In this document: positions 17,077 through 26,095 of the stretch, in pieces
Numbering within the stretch: the stretch's first letter is position 1
How the letters are laid out: each line of letters opens with the position of its first letter
DNA from: a bacterium
GTDB lineage: Bacteria > Myxococcota_A > Bradymonadia > Bradymonadales > Bradymonadaceae
NCBI GenBank assembly: GCA_030427705.1
Contig: JAUIBR010000025.1
Location: 34,868 to 98,867 of the forward strand
Reading direction: 5' to 3'
DNA: 64,000 nt
Notes under the pieces: generated by a model
Told to the model about the DNA's origin: nothing
Seen by the model: the letters and a program-made list of their open reading frames with translations, nothing else
Database searches by the model: none
Program-made: the position numbers and the translations under genes

Positions 17077-17850
17077 ATGGCAACTCAGGGAAAATTTGCG
17101 TGGTTTGACTACTACGCTGACGACGCGGAAGCCGCACGAACGTTCTATTCGGAAGCATTTGGTTGGAAACTCACGCCGTTTGACGGTGCAGGTGGGGACG
17201 GCACCTATCTGATGTTTACCGCAGCGGATGGTGTTCCCGTTGGTGGCTCGGTCGATTTGCCACCAGAGGCGAAAGAGATGGATGCAACACCATATTGGCT
17301 GTCTTACATCGAGACCGCTGACATCGAAGCCACGCTCAGCAAGGCGACGAGTTTGGGGGCGCAGGTTGTGCATCAGGAAGAGATGCCAACCGTTGGGAAA
17401 TTTGCCGTGTTGTTGGACCCGCAAGGTGCTGCTTTCGCGACCATTCAACCTGCGCAACATGACGATGGGGAACACGCCGGTCCGGGACATTGCAGCTGGC
17501 ATGACTACATGGCGAATGACTGGGAGGCGGCGTTCGAGTTCTATGCTGAACTGTTTGATTGGGTGAAGACGGACAGCATGCAAACGCCTAGCGGCACTTA
17601 TCAAATGTTCGGTCGAAAGGGGGCAGGACAATCGTTAGGGGGCTTCCTCAACCGAGGTGAAATGTCAGATTCGCCAAGTTGGCTTTACTACTTCACCTTA
17701 GACAATCTCGATGCCGGCGTTGAGCGATTTACCCGACTCGGTGGAAGCATTGACGTCCCCGCAATGGAAGTTCCAGGTGGTGACCGGATTGCGATCGGTC
17801 GAGATGCACAAGGGGCTCGTGTTGCTTTGCACGAGAATAACGGTTCATAG
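17077..17850 (+). CDS. VOC-family protein (two glyoxalase/dioxygenase-like domains)
   Basis: A 257-residue protein made of two vicinal-oxygen-chelate domains. The first begins FAWFDYYADDAEAARTFYSEAFGW and the second CSWHDYMANDWEAAFEFYAELFDW; each is about 120 residues and ends with the beta-strand that normally supplies metal ligands. AGGGAG precedes ATG. Two-domain VOC proteins of this type are common in Actinobacteria and Myxococcota, with mostly unknown substrates. Metal ligands look incomplete: H138 and H141 (CSWHDY region) occur, but the paired Glu is uncertain. It stands alone, 90 bp before the next gene. Confidence 0.88.
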   Translation: MATQGKFAWFDYYADDAEAARTFYSEAFGWKLTPFDGAGGDGTYLMFTAADGVPVGGSVDLPPEAKEMDATPYWLSYIETADIEATLSKATSLGAQVVHQEEMPTVGKFAVLLDPQGAAFATIQPAQHDDGEHAGPGHCSWHDYMANDWEAAFEFYAELFDWVKTDSMQTPSGTYQMFGRKGAGQSLGGFLNRGEMSDSPSWLYYFTLDNLDAGVERFTRLGGSIDVPAMEVPGGDRIAIGRDAQGARVALHENNGS

Positions 17851-17880
17851 AGGCGCCCTCGTCTATCGGATACAAACTCA

Positions 17881-17912
17881 CCCCCTGCGCTTGATTCGCG
17901 GGTAGCAGGGGG
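17881..17912 (+). terminator. GC-rich hairpin after the VOC gene
   Basis: CCCCCTGC, 16-nt loop, GCAGGGGG: an 8-bp perfect stem 30 bp after the VOC stop. There is no T tract, so it may be a processing or Rho-associated structure rather than a classical terminator. Confidence 0.5.
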
Positions 17913-17916
17913 CGTA

Positions 17917-17940
17917 GTCTGCCTGCATTAAGAGGCAGAC
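17917..17940 (+). promoter_or_regulatory. RBS-sequestering hairpin directly before ATG
   Basis: GTCTGCCT, loop GCATTAAG, AGGCAGAC: an 8-bp perfect stem ending at the base before ATG 17941. The only Shine-Dalgarno-like bases (AGAGG) lie at the loop/right-arm border and would be partly paired, suggesting translational control. Confidence 0.6.
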
Positions 17941-18807
17941 ATGCAGCGATTCACAACAGTTTGTTTGGTGGTACTTCTTTGGTCCGGCACGGCGGAAGCA
18001 CAGAAAATCTGTGTTTCAAAAGTGAGTGTTTTAGAGGACGCAGGTATTACGACGCTGGATGCTAAGACGGTGCTAGGTACACCCGAGAACGATGCCAACG
18101 TTGAAACAACAACTGCTGAGCCAGCAGGACCTAAGATCGATTTTGGTGATCAAGCCAGCGACGGTGATCTGAACATCGAACGGGGAGATTCCGGGACGAA
18201 GTCGCCCATGGTGCAGTTTGGTGACCAAAAGCTCGGAGAATCCGATTTGGTGGATTACGGCGACCAGATCAAAGAGGTCGAAGGCGGTCCGGTCTTTGAG
18301 CGAAAAGACAGAGGCACCGTCGACTTGGGCGATTTGAGCGAAGAGGATTTGAACAACGCGAAGTTCACAGACCAATCGCCCAAACCCACGGCGCAACCAC
18401 AGCCAGACCCCTTCGAAGCTTTGCTGGGCGCGGCTATGGGTGGTGATGCCAACTTGGCCAACGGTCTAAAACTAGAGCCAACTCAGGGTGGTTTTAACTT
18501 CAAGTTTGAGAATCTGCTTTTGAAAGTCATTCAATCACCACCTCCGAAGTCCTTTGAGGAGGCATTTGCTGGTCTGATTCGAACACAGGGCGAAGCCCAT
18601 TTGCGGTTGGACACTCAAGGTAAGTCGCCGGGCAAGGACTGTGTGCCTGGTACATGGGATGGAAAAACCCTCAAGCTCCTGACCCAAAGTGGGAATAAGC
18701 TCATGATGCAATTCCCCAACGCCAAACTCGTGAAAGACGCATCTAAGAAAGCGCGGAAGGTCTTTAAGTTCTCGGGTCCGATGCAACTTGGCGTCGAAGG
18801 AAAATAG
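17941..18807 (+). CDS. secreted protein with FGDQ-type repeats, unknown function
   Basis: A 288-residue protein with a Sec signal peptide (LLWSGTAEAQ, cleavage near residue 21). The N-terminal half has imperfect repeats around (F/Y)GDQ (IDFGDQASD, VQFGDQKLG, VDYGDQIKE) in an acidic context, then a Pro/Gln linker. A more ordered C-terminal domain runs from about 165 to 288 (FEALLGAAMGG...FKFSGPMQLGVEGK). No catalytic motif recognised. Its translation start sits under the hairpin at 17917-17940. The AarF/UbiB-like kinase gene begins 2 bp after its stop, so the two are probably co-transcribed. Confidence 0.75.
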   Translation: MQRFTTVCLVVLLWSGTAEAQKICVSKVSVLEDAGITTLDAKTVLGTPENDANVETTTAEPAGPKIDFGDQASDGDLNIERGDSGTKSPMVQFGDQKLGESDLVDYGDQIKEVEGGPVFERKDRGTVDLGDLSEEDLNNAKFTDQSPKPTAQPQPDPFEALLGAAMGGDANLANGLKLEPTQGGFNFKFENLLLKVIQSPPPKSFEEAFAGLIRTQGEAHLRLDTQGKSPGKDCVPGTWDGKTLKLLTQSGNKLMMQFPNAKLVKDASKKARKVFKFSGPMQLGVEGK

Positions 18808-18809
18808 GT

Positions 18810-20165
18810 TTGGCAAAAGACTGGGAAAAGCTAGCGGGTGAGAAGGGCGAGCGTGTCTCGACCAATCGATTTCAACGTGCACTCAAATTGGGTTCGATGG
18901 GAGCGAAGGTCGGCGCATCATCTCTAGCCGGGCGCATGAAGTCGATGCTCTCGGGTTCGTCGGAAGACGAAATCAAAGAGATGTTCAAAAAGAACGCCGG
19001 TCAGATGGCCGAGGTTCTTGGAGAGCTGAAAGGCGCCTCGATGAAGGTCGGTCAGATGCTCTCTGCCGATCCCGAGATGCTCCCGGAGGGTTTCGCAGAA
19101 GGCTTGGAGAGTCTGCAGCGGGACGCACCGCCCATGACTTGGAACACCGTCAAAGACCAGATTGAGACATCATTAGATCGTCCCATGGAGACCGTGTTCA
19201 GTTGGTTCGACCCAGAGCCTGTTGGTGCAGCCAGCATCGGGCAGGTACATCGCGCCCGTCTGGATACAGGAGAAGATGTTGCAGTGAAGGTGCAGTATCC
19301 AGGTGTCGCGGATGCGCTTGAGAGCGATATGGAAACGCTCAAGCAGATGCTCATCTGGGGGCGCCCATTCATTGAGCGTGAACGGTTAGACTTGTACTTC
19401 CAAGAGATTCACGACGTCCTGATGACGGAAGCGGATTACGTCCAAGAGGCGCAGCAGGCGAACAAATTCCGCGGGTACTTCAAGGACAAGCTGGACGAGT
19501 TTTATGTGCCCAAGGCCTACGAGGAGTACACAGCGAAGCAGGTCCTGGTCATGGAGTTTGTCGAAGGTGACAAACTCGATGTCGCCATCGAGAAGATGCC
19601 CAAAGCTGAGCGTGACGAGATGCTCCAACGCTGGCTGGAAGTGTTCGTGTGGATGTTCCACGAGTTGCAGGTCTTGCACTCAGACCCGCACCCAGGAAAC
19701 TTCCTCATAGACTCTTCTAACCGCATGGTTTTGCTCGACTTTGGATGCGTGAAGTCGTTTGAGGCAGAGTTTACGGACGGCATTCTTGAACTCTTGGACA
19801 CCCTGTGGGCCGATGATCCTGAGCGCGCTTTGGACATCTATGAGCGTATCGGGTTTGGTGGTGCGAAGTTCCATCGGGAGGAATTCAACCCCGAACTCGT
19901 CACCCAATATCACGAGATTGTCCTCGCACCGTTCCTCCGTGACGAGCCGTTTGAATTCAAAGGTTGGACGCCGGCGATTGAGTCCAAGATGTTCATGTTG
20001 AAACATCCGAGCTTCCTCACCCTGACGCCACCGCCGCATGCGCTCGCATACTTCCGGGTGTTGAGCGGGATCAAGGGGCTTCTGGGTCGGTTCGAGGCTC
20101 GTATCAATACGTTTGAAGCGGCCGTCAAAACTGCCGAGCGCAGAGGTGTGTTGACGGCATTCTAG
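18810..20165 (+). CDS. ABC1/AarF/UbiB-family atypical kinase
   Basis: A 451-residue ADCK-like protein starting at TTG 18810 (no better start; AAGGA about ten bases before). Family hallmarks are the KxGQ helix (MKVGQMLSADPEMLPEGF), the Ala-rich nucleotide loop replacing the glycine loop (VGAASIGQVHRA), VAVKVQYPG with the ATP-binding Lys, EADYVQEAQQ, HSDPHPGNFL (catalytic Asp region) and LLDFGCVK (DFG). Relatives support ubiquinone synthesis or lipid homeostasis, possibly as ATPases. Together with the secreted protein before and the small membrane protein after, it forms a probable three-gene unit. No membrane helix is evident at its C-terminus. Confidence 0.92.
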   Translation: MAKDWEKLAGEKGERVSTNRFQRALKLGSMGAKVGASSLAGRMKSMLSGSSEDEIKEMFKKNAGQMAEVLGELKGASMKVGQMLSADPEMLPEGFAEGLESLQRDAPPMTWNTVKDQIETSLDRPMETVFSWFDPEPVGAASIGQVHRARLDTGEDVAVKVQYPGVADALESDMETLKQMLIWGRPFIERERLDLYFQEIHDVLMTEADYVQEAQQANKFRGYFKDKLDEFYVPKAYEEYTAKQVLVMEFVEGDKLDVAIEKMPKAERDEMLQRWLEVFVWMFHELQVLHSDPHPGNFLIDSSNRMVLLDFGCVKSFEAEFTDGILELLDTLWADDPERALDIYERIGFGGAKFHREEFNPELVTQYHEIVLAPFLRDEPFEFKGWTPAIESKMFMLKHPSFLTLTPPPHALAYFRVLSGIKGLLGRFEARINTFEAAVKTAERRGVLTAF

Positions 20166-20172
20166 GCTAGAT

Positions 20173-20652
20173 ATGGAAACCGAGTCTGACGAAAACAATA
20201 CACCATGGGCATGGCTTGCATTGGCCGTACTGGTGCCTGTCGTGGCTGTACTAGTTCTGTTTCATGACACTTTGTTTGGGGCAGATCCCGACTGGACTGT
20301 CGATAAAAGCTGTCATGAGATGACAGATATGTTCGGGCCCGAATCGCGATTGAAGTCGGTGGAGCAGCTTCAGATGTGGCAGCAATACGCCCGAAAGGAC
20401 TTCGAGTGGTCGCTGACGGTGGTGAGTTCGCGACAGGACAACGGATTTGGATTTGTGGACTACGTCTGTGAAGGGTCACCGTCGATGATCGGTACGATTC
20501 GAGTGTTCTACCCTGGCAGTTACGTTGCGAAACACCAACCTGCCCATGGCACGACAAGAGTCGTTCGGGCGCAGTTGAACTCCAAGCTCATGCCCAGCCA
20601 CGGCCTACTTGCGGACGCTTTGCCCGATTCGGCCAAGTTAGGCGGCAACTAG
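20173..20652 (+). CDS. single-pass membrane protein of unknown function
   Basis: A 159-residue protein with one strong transmembrane segment (residues 12-31, WAWLALAVLVPVVAVLVLF). It is followed by an exported domain with two cysteines (SCHEM and YVCEG) that could pair. Start ATG 20173 is 7 bp after the AarF/UbiB-like gene stop, so it is very likely in the same operon. No family recognised. Confidence 0.72.
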   Translation: METESDENNTPWAWLALAVLVPVVAVLVLFHDTLFGADPDWTVDKSCHEMTDMFGPESRLKSVEQLQMWQQYARKDFEWSLTVVSSRQDNGFGFVDYVCEGSPSMIGTIRVFYPGSYVAKHQPAHGTTRVVRAQLNSKLMPSHGLLADALPDSAKLGGN

Positions 20653-20754
20653 ATCTGCCGATCTGAGGCCGATAGACCACAACGATCGGAAGGCCAAGTG
20701 TCCGATCAGCGATATCGCCCACCAATTCTTGGGCTGAAACCGCGTCGAAAAAGT

Positions 20755-20770
20755 TGGCACGTCTTTCGCT
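20755..20770 (+). promoter_or_regulatory. sigma-54 (-24/-12) promoter
   Basis: TGGCAC-GTCTT-TCGCT matches TGGCAC-N5-TTGCW with one mismatch and has the obligatory GG-N10-GC spacing. Predicted start of transcription near 20781, about 25 nt before the ATG at 20806. Confidence 0.65.
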
Positions 20771-20805
20771 ATGAACATGCGCGAACACCAAGGGAGATTG
20801 GAAAC

Positions 20806-22095
20806 ATGAACTGGACCAAAGCAACGAAATACTCGGCAATTCTTTTTGCATGCTGGCTTGGCGCTGGCTGCACCGAAGCAGAGGACACCAACGACAAGGG
20901 CGCCGAGGAATCACCGCTGACCGACGGGAAGTCTGACAGTTTCTTCAAGCCGACCGAGCACGGCGAGCTGAATTTCAAGCTCCCGAATAATGCGACGATG
21001 GCAGAAGACGAGCTCTTTCACGCTTGGACGTTCACGCTCACGGGCGAAGCGACTGTGACGCTCCAGACAGAAATCTCTCAAAACCTCGATACGGTGATGT
21101 ACGTGTATCACCGCGAGGATTCAGACAGCAGCTGGGGTCGGTACATCAAAAAGAATGACGACCATGGCAAAGAGATTTGGTCACGTATTGAGCTGGCCGG
21201 TGAAGCGGGCGAGTACCGCGTGATTGTGAAGCCGTTCAAATCCAAATTGCGCGGCAGTTTCTCTGTGAATGGTACCTGTGAAGGCGACGGTTGCTCGGTA
21301 GATGATAACCAGTGTGTCGCCAACGAGTTCGGTTCCATGCCTGTGTTTACGCGCTTCACGGACGGATGCATGTCCGAGATTGGAGCAGTTCTGGACTCCC
21401 CAGTGGTATCGGAGCGCAGCCAGTTGATTCCGCGGGAAGAGCATTGCTCGCTCGACCCCGTTCGTCGCCAAGCCGTCGAGCATTATGTTGCATGGTGGAA
21501 CGCAATTGCTGGATTCGACGATGCCTTTGGATGGATCGACGAGCTTGAGTTCAATGTTGAGCACACAGAGCATGAAAATGGCCACGTCGTTTGGGTTGAT
21601 GTCCAAGCGGACGAAGACGGAATGCGCCTGATTTACGACAAGGCCGGAAAGCTATTGTCGGTCTATCAGAGTAATCAAAGCCCAACGGTCGATTGGTTCT
21701 GTGGGGACGACAACGCGGAGGTGTTGGAAGACCCTTCGGCTGAATGCTACAGCGTAGTGCAGCGCGGAATTGGATTTGATGAAGCTGACGTCACTGGCAC
21801 CGAAAGCGGTCGTGCCGAGTTCGGCGACATCGAAGATATCGACATTTTCGGTGTGAGCGAGGCGGTCAACGACTACATGCTTTCGTACGAAGACACGTTT
21901 AGCCCTGGTCAAATGATCGACTACCAGATCACCGGTTACAACTCACGTGATGGCGAGGTGGGAACGGAAGTGATTCTGACGACCATCAACGAAGACAGCG
22001 AAGAAGTGACGGCTATCTACAACGTCATCGAAGACTTCCGGAATCCAATTCTGGTGCGTCGCTCCAACAAGACTGACCGGGTTGTGTGCGAGTAG
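20806..22095 (+). CDS. lipoprotein with N-terminal PPC-like beta domain
   Basis: Start at ATG 20806 rather than the in-frame codon at 20698, because the signal peptide begins there (MNWTKATKYS, lipobox LGAGC). The 429-residue product has an acidic linker with the motif TDGKSDSF, a beta-sandwich like bacterial pre-peptidase C-terminal domains (about 35-150) and a second, Cys-containing domain to the end. The GKxD motif and domain order recall the lipoprotein at 37133, and both genes have -24/-12 promoters. No protease domain is fused, so a structural or ligand-binding role is likelier. It ends 33 bp before a strong intrinsic terminator. Confidence 0.82.
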   Translation: MNWTKATKYSAILFACWLGAGCTEAEDTNDKGAEESPLTDGKSDSFFKPTEHGELNFKLPNNATMAEDELFHAWTFTLTGEATVTLQTEISQNLDTVMYVYHREDSDSSWGRYIKKNDDHGKEIWSRIELAGEAGEYRVIVKPFKSKLRGSFSVNGTCEGDGCSVDDNQCVANEFGSMPVFTRFTDGCMSEIGAVLDSPVVSERSQLIPREEHCSLDPVRRQAVEHYVAWWNAIAGFDDAFGWIDELEFNVEHTEHENGHVVWVDVQADEDGMRLIYDKAGKLLSVYQSNQSPTVDWFCGDDNAEVLEDPSAECYSVVQRGIGFDEADVTGTESGRAEFGDIEDIDIFGVSEAVNDYMLSYEDTFSPGQMIDYQITGYNSRDGEVGTEVILTTINEDSEEVTAIYNVIEDFRNPILVRRSNKTDRVVCE

Positions 22096-22128
22096 TCTTG
22101 GCGAATCGGTACATATCTAGATAAGTTG

Positions 22129-22162
22129 GTCCCCGTTTCTAACCAGAATCGGGGACTTTTTT
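22129..22162 (+). terminator. intrinsic terminator abutting the monooxygenase start codon
   Basis: GTCCCCGTTTCT, loop AACC, AGAATCGGGGAC (12-bp stem, one mismatch), then TTTTTT at 22157-22162, immediately followed by ATG 22163. It serves the lipoprotein gene ending at 22095. Confidence 0.9.
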
Positions 22163-23809
22163 ATGAGCGAAGTACTGGTCGTGGGAGCAGGCCCTGTTGG
22201 GCTGTTTGCGGCGCTGCAATTGAGACGTTGGGGCGTAAACGTCGACATCATCGACAAGCGAGACTTGCCGTCTCAGTGGTCAAAAGCCCTGGGTGTCATG
22301 CCTCGAACCCTCGAATATTTGGGGGCGAGTGGTGTTGCGGACAAGATCTTGGACGACGGTCGCGCGATGCGCCATGTCCGATTCCATCGCAACGGTGAGC
22401 TCGCCGTTGATCTGGAGTTTGACTCGGTTGATTCGCATTACGACCGGATAACGATCTTGCCGCAGAATCGCACGGAGCTTCATCTTGCAAATGCGTTGGT
22501 CGAAGCGGGTGGGTCCGTAGAGCGTGGTGTGGAGCTCGTGTCACTGGAACAAGATGGCAGCGGCGTCGATGTGACCCTCAGCGATGCAGACGGGAACAAG
22601 AAACGGCGGCGTTACTACTGGGTGATTGGCTGTGATGGTGCCCACAGCGTCGTACGGTCCGAGCTGGGGATCGAGTTTGAGGGAGCTGCGATCGAGGGCT
22701 TGTTTAAGATGGTCGACTGCGCAGCGACGTCTTCAAAGCTGGACCCAACAACAATCTCTATCTTCTCGGGAGAAGACAGCGTCGTAGCGACGTTTCCCCT
22801 TCCAGATGGCATCTATCGAATCTTGACCGAGGTTCCGCTCGAAGACGGAGATGAGGTCACGGACGCGCTCATGCAGTCGGCAATGGATAAAGTCGGGATA
22901 GGTGGGGAGCTTGGTGAGGTCAGCTGGCGCTCCGCGTTTAGGGTGCAGAGTCGCGTGGCATCAGCGTATCGAAAAGACCGTGTCTTCTTGGCAGGAGACG
23001 CGGCTCATTCGCACAGCCCGCTCGGCGGGCAGGGCATGAACATGGGGCTTCAGGATGCGGGGACGATCGCCTGGATGCTGGCGGGTGTGACGCAGGGGCG
23101 ATTCAACCCGGGGATTTTGGATGCCTACGAGCAAGAGCGTCGGCCGATTGCGGAAGCGGTTGTCGGCGCGACTGACCGCGGCACGAAGACCGTGTTGGTC
23201 AACCACAACACAGCCAAGTGGGGTCTGATGCGGACCGCGTTGGGGGTGGTCTCGAACGTGAAGACGGCCCGCAAGTTTGTGACTGAAGAGCTCGCTGGGC
23301 TGCATTGGCACTACGAGAGTCCAATCATCGTTGAGAATTCAGCGGGGTTGTTAGGCGCGCGCATCGGCGCTGCAGAAGCGGCGGAGACGCCGAACGTCTG
23401 GGCAGCAGCCGACTTTCGAGCCGCTCCGCAGGCGGGTGACAGAATGCCCAACACGGAGATTGTCGTGGAGGAGCGTGCGCGTGACCTGATCGATTTCGTA
23501 GGCGACCTACATCACACCGTTCTGATGTTCGATGGGCGTGCGCAAACCGATGAGGGTTATCGTGGAATGGCGGAGGTCTGCGAGTTCTTCGCCGAAAGGT
23601 CCGATGTGCAAGTGCTGGCGTTTGTGCCCGAAGCTCAGGTCCGGCTTGCGTGTGCACAGGCCATCGACGACGACTACAGCAATCACGCGGCCTTCGGGGC
23701 ATCGTCAGAGAGTCTATATGTGATTCGCCCGGATGGCGTCGTTGGGTACCGACAACAGCCTATCGACCTGGCGTCGTTGAAGGCGTGGTGGGAGTCATTC
23801 TCTACCTGA
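22163..23809 (+). CDS. FAD-dependent monooxygenase (PheA/TfdB, PHBH-fold family)
   Basis: A 548-residue flavoprotein hydroxylase. It shows the dinucleotide motif VGAGPVGL (7-14), the DG motif [10 protein letters not shown], and the second FAD/ribityl motif [25 protein letters not shown]. The C-terminal 150 residues look like the thioredoxin-like domain of phenol/aklavinone-type hydroxylases. These enzymes hydroxylate aromatic or polyketide substrates using NAD(P)H and O2. The ATG follows directly on the T6 tract of the preceding terminator, so the mRNA leader is either that hairpin (read-through) or absent. The 3' end overlaps the convergent amidohydrolase gene by 15 bp. Confidence 0.93.
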   Translation: MSEVLVVGAGPVGLFAALQLRRWGVNVDIIDKRDLPSQWSKALGVMPRTLEYLGASGVADKILDDGRAMRHVRFHRNGELAVDLEFDSVDSHYDRITILPQNRTELHLANALVEAGGSVERGVELVSLEQDGSGVDVTLSDADGNKKRRRYYWVIGCDGAHSVVRSELGIEFEGAAIEGLFKMVDCAATSSKLDPTTISIFSGEDSVVATFPLPDGIYRILTEVPLEDGDEVTDALMQSAMDKVGIGGELGEVSWRSAFRVQSRVASAYRKDRVFLAGDAAHSHSPLGGQGMNMGLQDAGTIAWMLAGVTQGRFNPGILDAYEQERRPIAEAVVGATDRGTKTVLVNHNTAKWGLMRTALGVVSNVKTARKFVTEELAGLHWHYESPIIVENSAGLLGARIGAAEAAETPNVWAAADFRAAPQAGDRMPNTEIVVEERARDLIDFVGDLHHTVLMFDGRAQTDEGYRGMAEVCEFFAERSDVQVLAFVPEAQVRLACAQAIDDDYSNHAAFGASSESLYVIRPDGVVGYRQQPIDLASLKAWWESFST

Positions 23810-25444
23810 GATTCCGCCAACGATGGTCTCGCGTACCTTGAGTGAATCAAGGTCTTCGAGAGTCCCGTCCAAAACCACGAGGTCAGCCCGTTTGCCAACC
23901 TCGAGTGTTCCTGTCCTGTCCAACACACCGCAAGTCTTGGCTGCCTCGCGTGTGAACATTGCTAGCGCTTCATCCACGGTAATGCGCTCTTTGGGGTCTA
24001 TCTGACGGCCGGTGAACGTATGCCGGCGAACCGCGGCTCGGATTCCAACGATGGGGTCAAACCCAGTCACGGGGTAATCGGAACTTCCACCGACCGTGAT
24101 TCCTGCATCCAGAAATTGACGCAACGGAAACAGCGGCAGTCCAGGGATTGAAGGAGAGGCGTCGTACGCCGGCATGGCGATCATCGCGGGTTGCGCGCCG
24201 ACGGCGGCTCCGCTGTCGGCAAGACGCTTGATTTGCAGTTGGTCTGCAAAGGACGCATGTTCGATACGAGCAGTGCCAAATTTGTGTAGTGTACCGTGCG
24301 CTTCATACGCGCGCAGTGCGGTTTCCAGCGCTTCGTTGCCAACGGCGTGGGTAGCTACCGAGAATCCTTCGCTGGTCAGCGTCCCAACCACCTTGTTTGC
24401 CTCATCGGGTTGGTAGATTTGGATCCCGCTTCGAATCTTCGCGCCGAACCGTGGGCCGATAGACAACGAAGCCCGAATCGGGTCAGCCGACATGGTTCGT
24501 GCGGCCAAGAGAGCGGTCCTGACGGAGACCCCGAACGTCTGCCACCAACCCAAACACATCGCGCAGGCCGGCGCGCCGTCGAAAACGAGTTTTACGGGTC
24601 CAATGGTGACGGGTCCGAAAGATTCGCCGGTGCGCGGACCTTCCAAGACTTCCCAAGGCTCTTCCAGATAGCCGGTCGAGGACGTCGGGCACACGATGGT
24701 TGGGATTAGTATGTGACCCCGGTCGACGGCCTCTTGATACAGCGGAATGAGGTCCATCGGGACTGCAGTGTCTGCAACGTGTGTTATCCCGGCCGCAACG
24801 AGCGACTCATAGTGGGCCTTGAGCCGAAGCATATAACCCTCGGTATCGGACCGAATGAGCGATGCGCGGGATAGGGCCTCAGCGCGGCTCATGCCACGCT
24901 CAATCAACAGACCGTTTGGAACTCCGTTTCGCCCCCGACCGATCATCCCACCCGATGGGTCAGGGGTGTTGCGGTCGATGCCCGCCAATTCCAGGGCCTT
25001 GCTGTTCACAAGCGCACGGTGACAGGTGTATTGCATCGCAAAGAGCGGGCGGTCTGGGCATGCCTCGTCCAACTCCGCACGTGTCGGAGGCCGGCGCTCT
25101 TTCAGCTGCGTTTCATCCCACTCCGTGACCACGACCCAATCGCCTTCGGGCACCGTCTTCGCTGCCTGCGCGACAGCGGTTTGAAAACTCGCGATATCTT
25201 TGACCAGCGGGGGCCGAAGCTGCACCTGACCGCCCCAGAGCGCGGACATACTGACGTGGTGGTGCGCGTCGACGAATCCCGGGATTACGATCGCGCCGCC
25301 CATGTCACGTTCGTCGCCGGAATGCGCGGCGCGCACGTCCGCGTTGGAGCCGACGGCCAGAATGCCGGAATCGTCGAATGCAATGGCTTCAGCGGTGGAG
25401 CCGGCCATCGTGAGAACGGAGGCGTTAGTGAGGATTTGAGTCAT
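23795..25444 (-). CDS. amidohydrolase family protein (YtcJ-like)
   Basis: A 549-residue metal-dependent hydrolase of the amidohydrolase-3 group. It has the entry motif [11 protein letters not shown] (H61-H63), a central HAVGNEALE and IEHASF (metal His), and [13 protein letters not shown] with the conserved Asp near 455. The ends form the composite beta-sandwich (VLTMAG at the start, KRADLVVLD at the end). These enzymes hydrolyse amide or ester bonds of small molecules such as exoenzyme-released metabolites; the substrate is unknown. It is convergent with the flavin monooxygenase gene, and the repeat region 25481-25564 lies just upstream of it. Confidence 0.92.
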   Translation of the reverse strand: MTQILTNASVLTMAGSTAEAIAFDDSGILAVGSNADVRAAHSGDERDMGGAIVIPGFVDAHHHVSMSALWGGQVQLRPPLVKDIASFQTAVAQAAKTVPEGDWVVVTEWDETQLKERRPPTRAELDEACPDRPLFAMQYTCHRALVNSKALELAGIDRNTPDPSGGMIGRGRNGVPNGLLIERGMSRAEALSRASLIRSDTEGYMLRLKAHYESLVAAGITHVADTAVPMDLIPLYQEAVDRGHILIPTIVCPTSSTGYLEEPWEVLEGPRTGESFGPVTIGPVKLVFDGAPACAMCLGWWQTFGVSVRTALLAARTMSADPIRASLSIGPRFGAKIRSGIQIYQPDEANKVVGTLTSEGFSVATHAVGNEALETALRAYEAHGTLHKFGTARIEHASFADQLQIKRLADSGAAVGAQPAMIAMPAYDASPSIPGLPLFPLRQFLDAGITVGGSSDYPVTGFDPIVGIRAAVRRHTFTGRQIDPKERITVDEALAMFTREAAKTCGVLDRTGTLEVGKRADLVVLDGTLEDLDSLKVRETIVGGISGRE

Positions 25445-25480
25445 GGAGAGAGGTTATGCGTGGTTGGGAGTTTTGAATAG

Positions 25481-25564
25481 AGGCGCGGAGGCTCTCGGGC
25501 GAGACCGGAGGCTCGGAGGCGCGGGGGCTCTCGGGGGAGACCGGAGGCTCGGAGGCGCGGAGAC
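25481..25564. repeat. 36-bp tandem repeats containing GGAGGCTCGG
   Basis: Two 36-bp copies (25481-25516 and 25517-25552, two mismatches) plus a partial third. Each starts AGGCGCGGAG and ends ACCGGAGGCTCGG. Related sequence occurs in inverted orientation at 26023-26079, so the repeats bracket the small gene at 25642. Confidence 0.85.
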
Positions 25565-25641
25565 TTTTGTGGGAAGATCCTCGCAACGGTTTGGGGTCGG
25601 CTTCCGATAACGGGCGTAACTAATGCTTAGGAGCGTCCACC

Positions 25642-26016
25642 ATGGCGAAAATCAGAAAACGAAATCGAAAACCAGACCAATTCGTTGAGCGCGACCTATT
25701 CCGCGTGGTCTTTGAAGAATTTGCCCAACCAATACTGTCGACGGCAACCAACGAAGAGCAGATTCGCGAAGCTGTCGCTTTGTGCGAAACGGCTTGGGAC
25801 GCGGCAATTCGCAAGACCAGGAGTCCCAATTTCCCAATGAAGACCATTCTGAGCCGACGGAGGCACTCGAACAAAACCTTGATTGGAATGGTTCGTCGCA
25901 AGCGTAGAAAGTTTGACGATCGTATGTGGGAGCTACGGGTTCGGCCGATCATTCAAAACGATCAGCTGATTCGCTTGGTTGTTCAAGGCCGGTGCGCATT
26001 CTGGTTCATGGATTGA
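25642..26016 (+). CDS. small basic protein of unknown function
   Basis: A 124-residue protein, strongly basic at the N-terminus (MAKIRKRNRKPDQF) and in the middle (SRRRHSN, VRRKRRKF), helical in the remainder, with no signal peptide or cysteine pair pattern. It could bind nucleic acid, which is a guess. It is bracketed by inverted GGAGGCTC repeats within about 80-100 bp on each side, which might mark it as a small insertion. No relative recognised; coding is supported by uninterrupted length and a plausible ATG but not by homology. Confidence 0.55.
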   Translation: MAKIRKRNRKPDQFVERDLFRVVFEEFAQPILSTATNEEQIREAVALCETAWDAAIRKTRSPNFPMKTILSRRRHSNKTLIGMVRRKRRKFDDRMWELRVRPIIQNDQLIRLVVQGRCAFWFMD

Positions 26017-26022
26017 AAATCT

Positions 26023-26054
26023 CCGAGCCTCCGAGCCTCCGAGCCTCCGAGCCT
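26023..26054. repeat. 8-bp tandem repeat CCGAGCCT x4
   Basis: Four perfect copies right after the small basic gene. The complement (AGGCTCGG units followed by GGCGCGGAG-like sequence to about 26079) is related to the 36-bp repeats at 25481-25564. Confidence 0.88.
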
Positions 26055-26095
26055 CGGAAGAGAGCTCCGCGCCTCAGGAAACTCGACGCCTCACG

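Noticed and set aside
19697..19716. TTCCTCATAGACTC resembling the dispersed element
   Set aside because: Only the first half matches, and the bases encode the conserved GNFLID stretch of the AarF/UbiB kinase.
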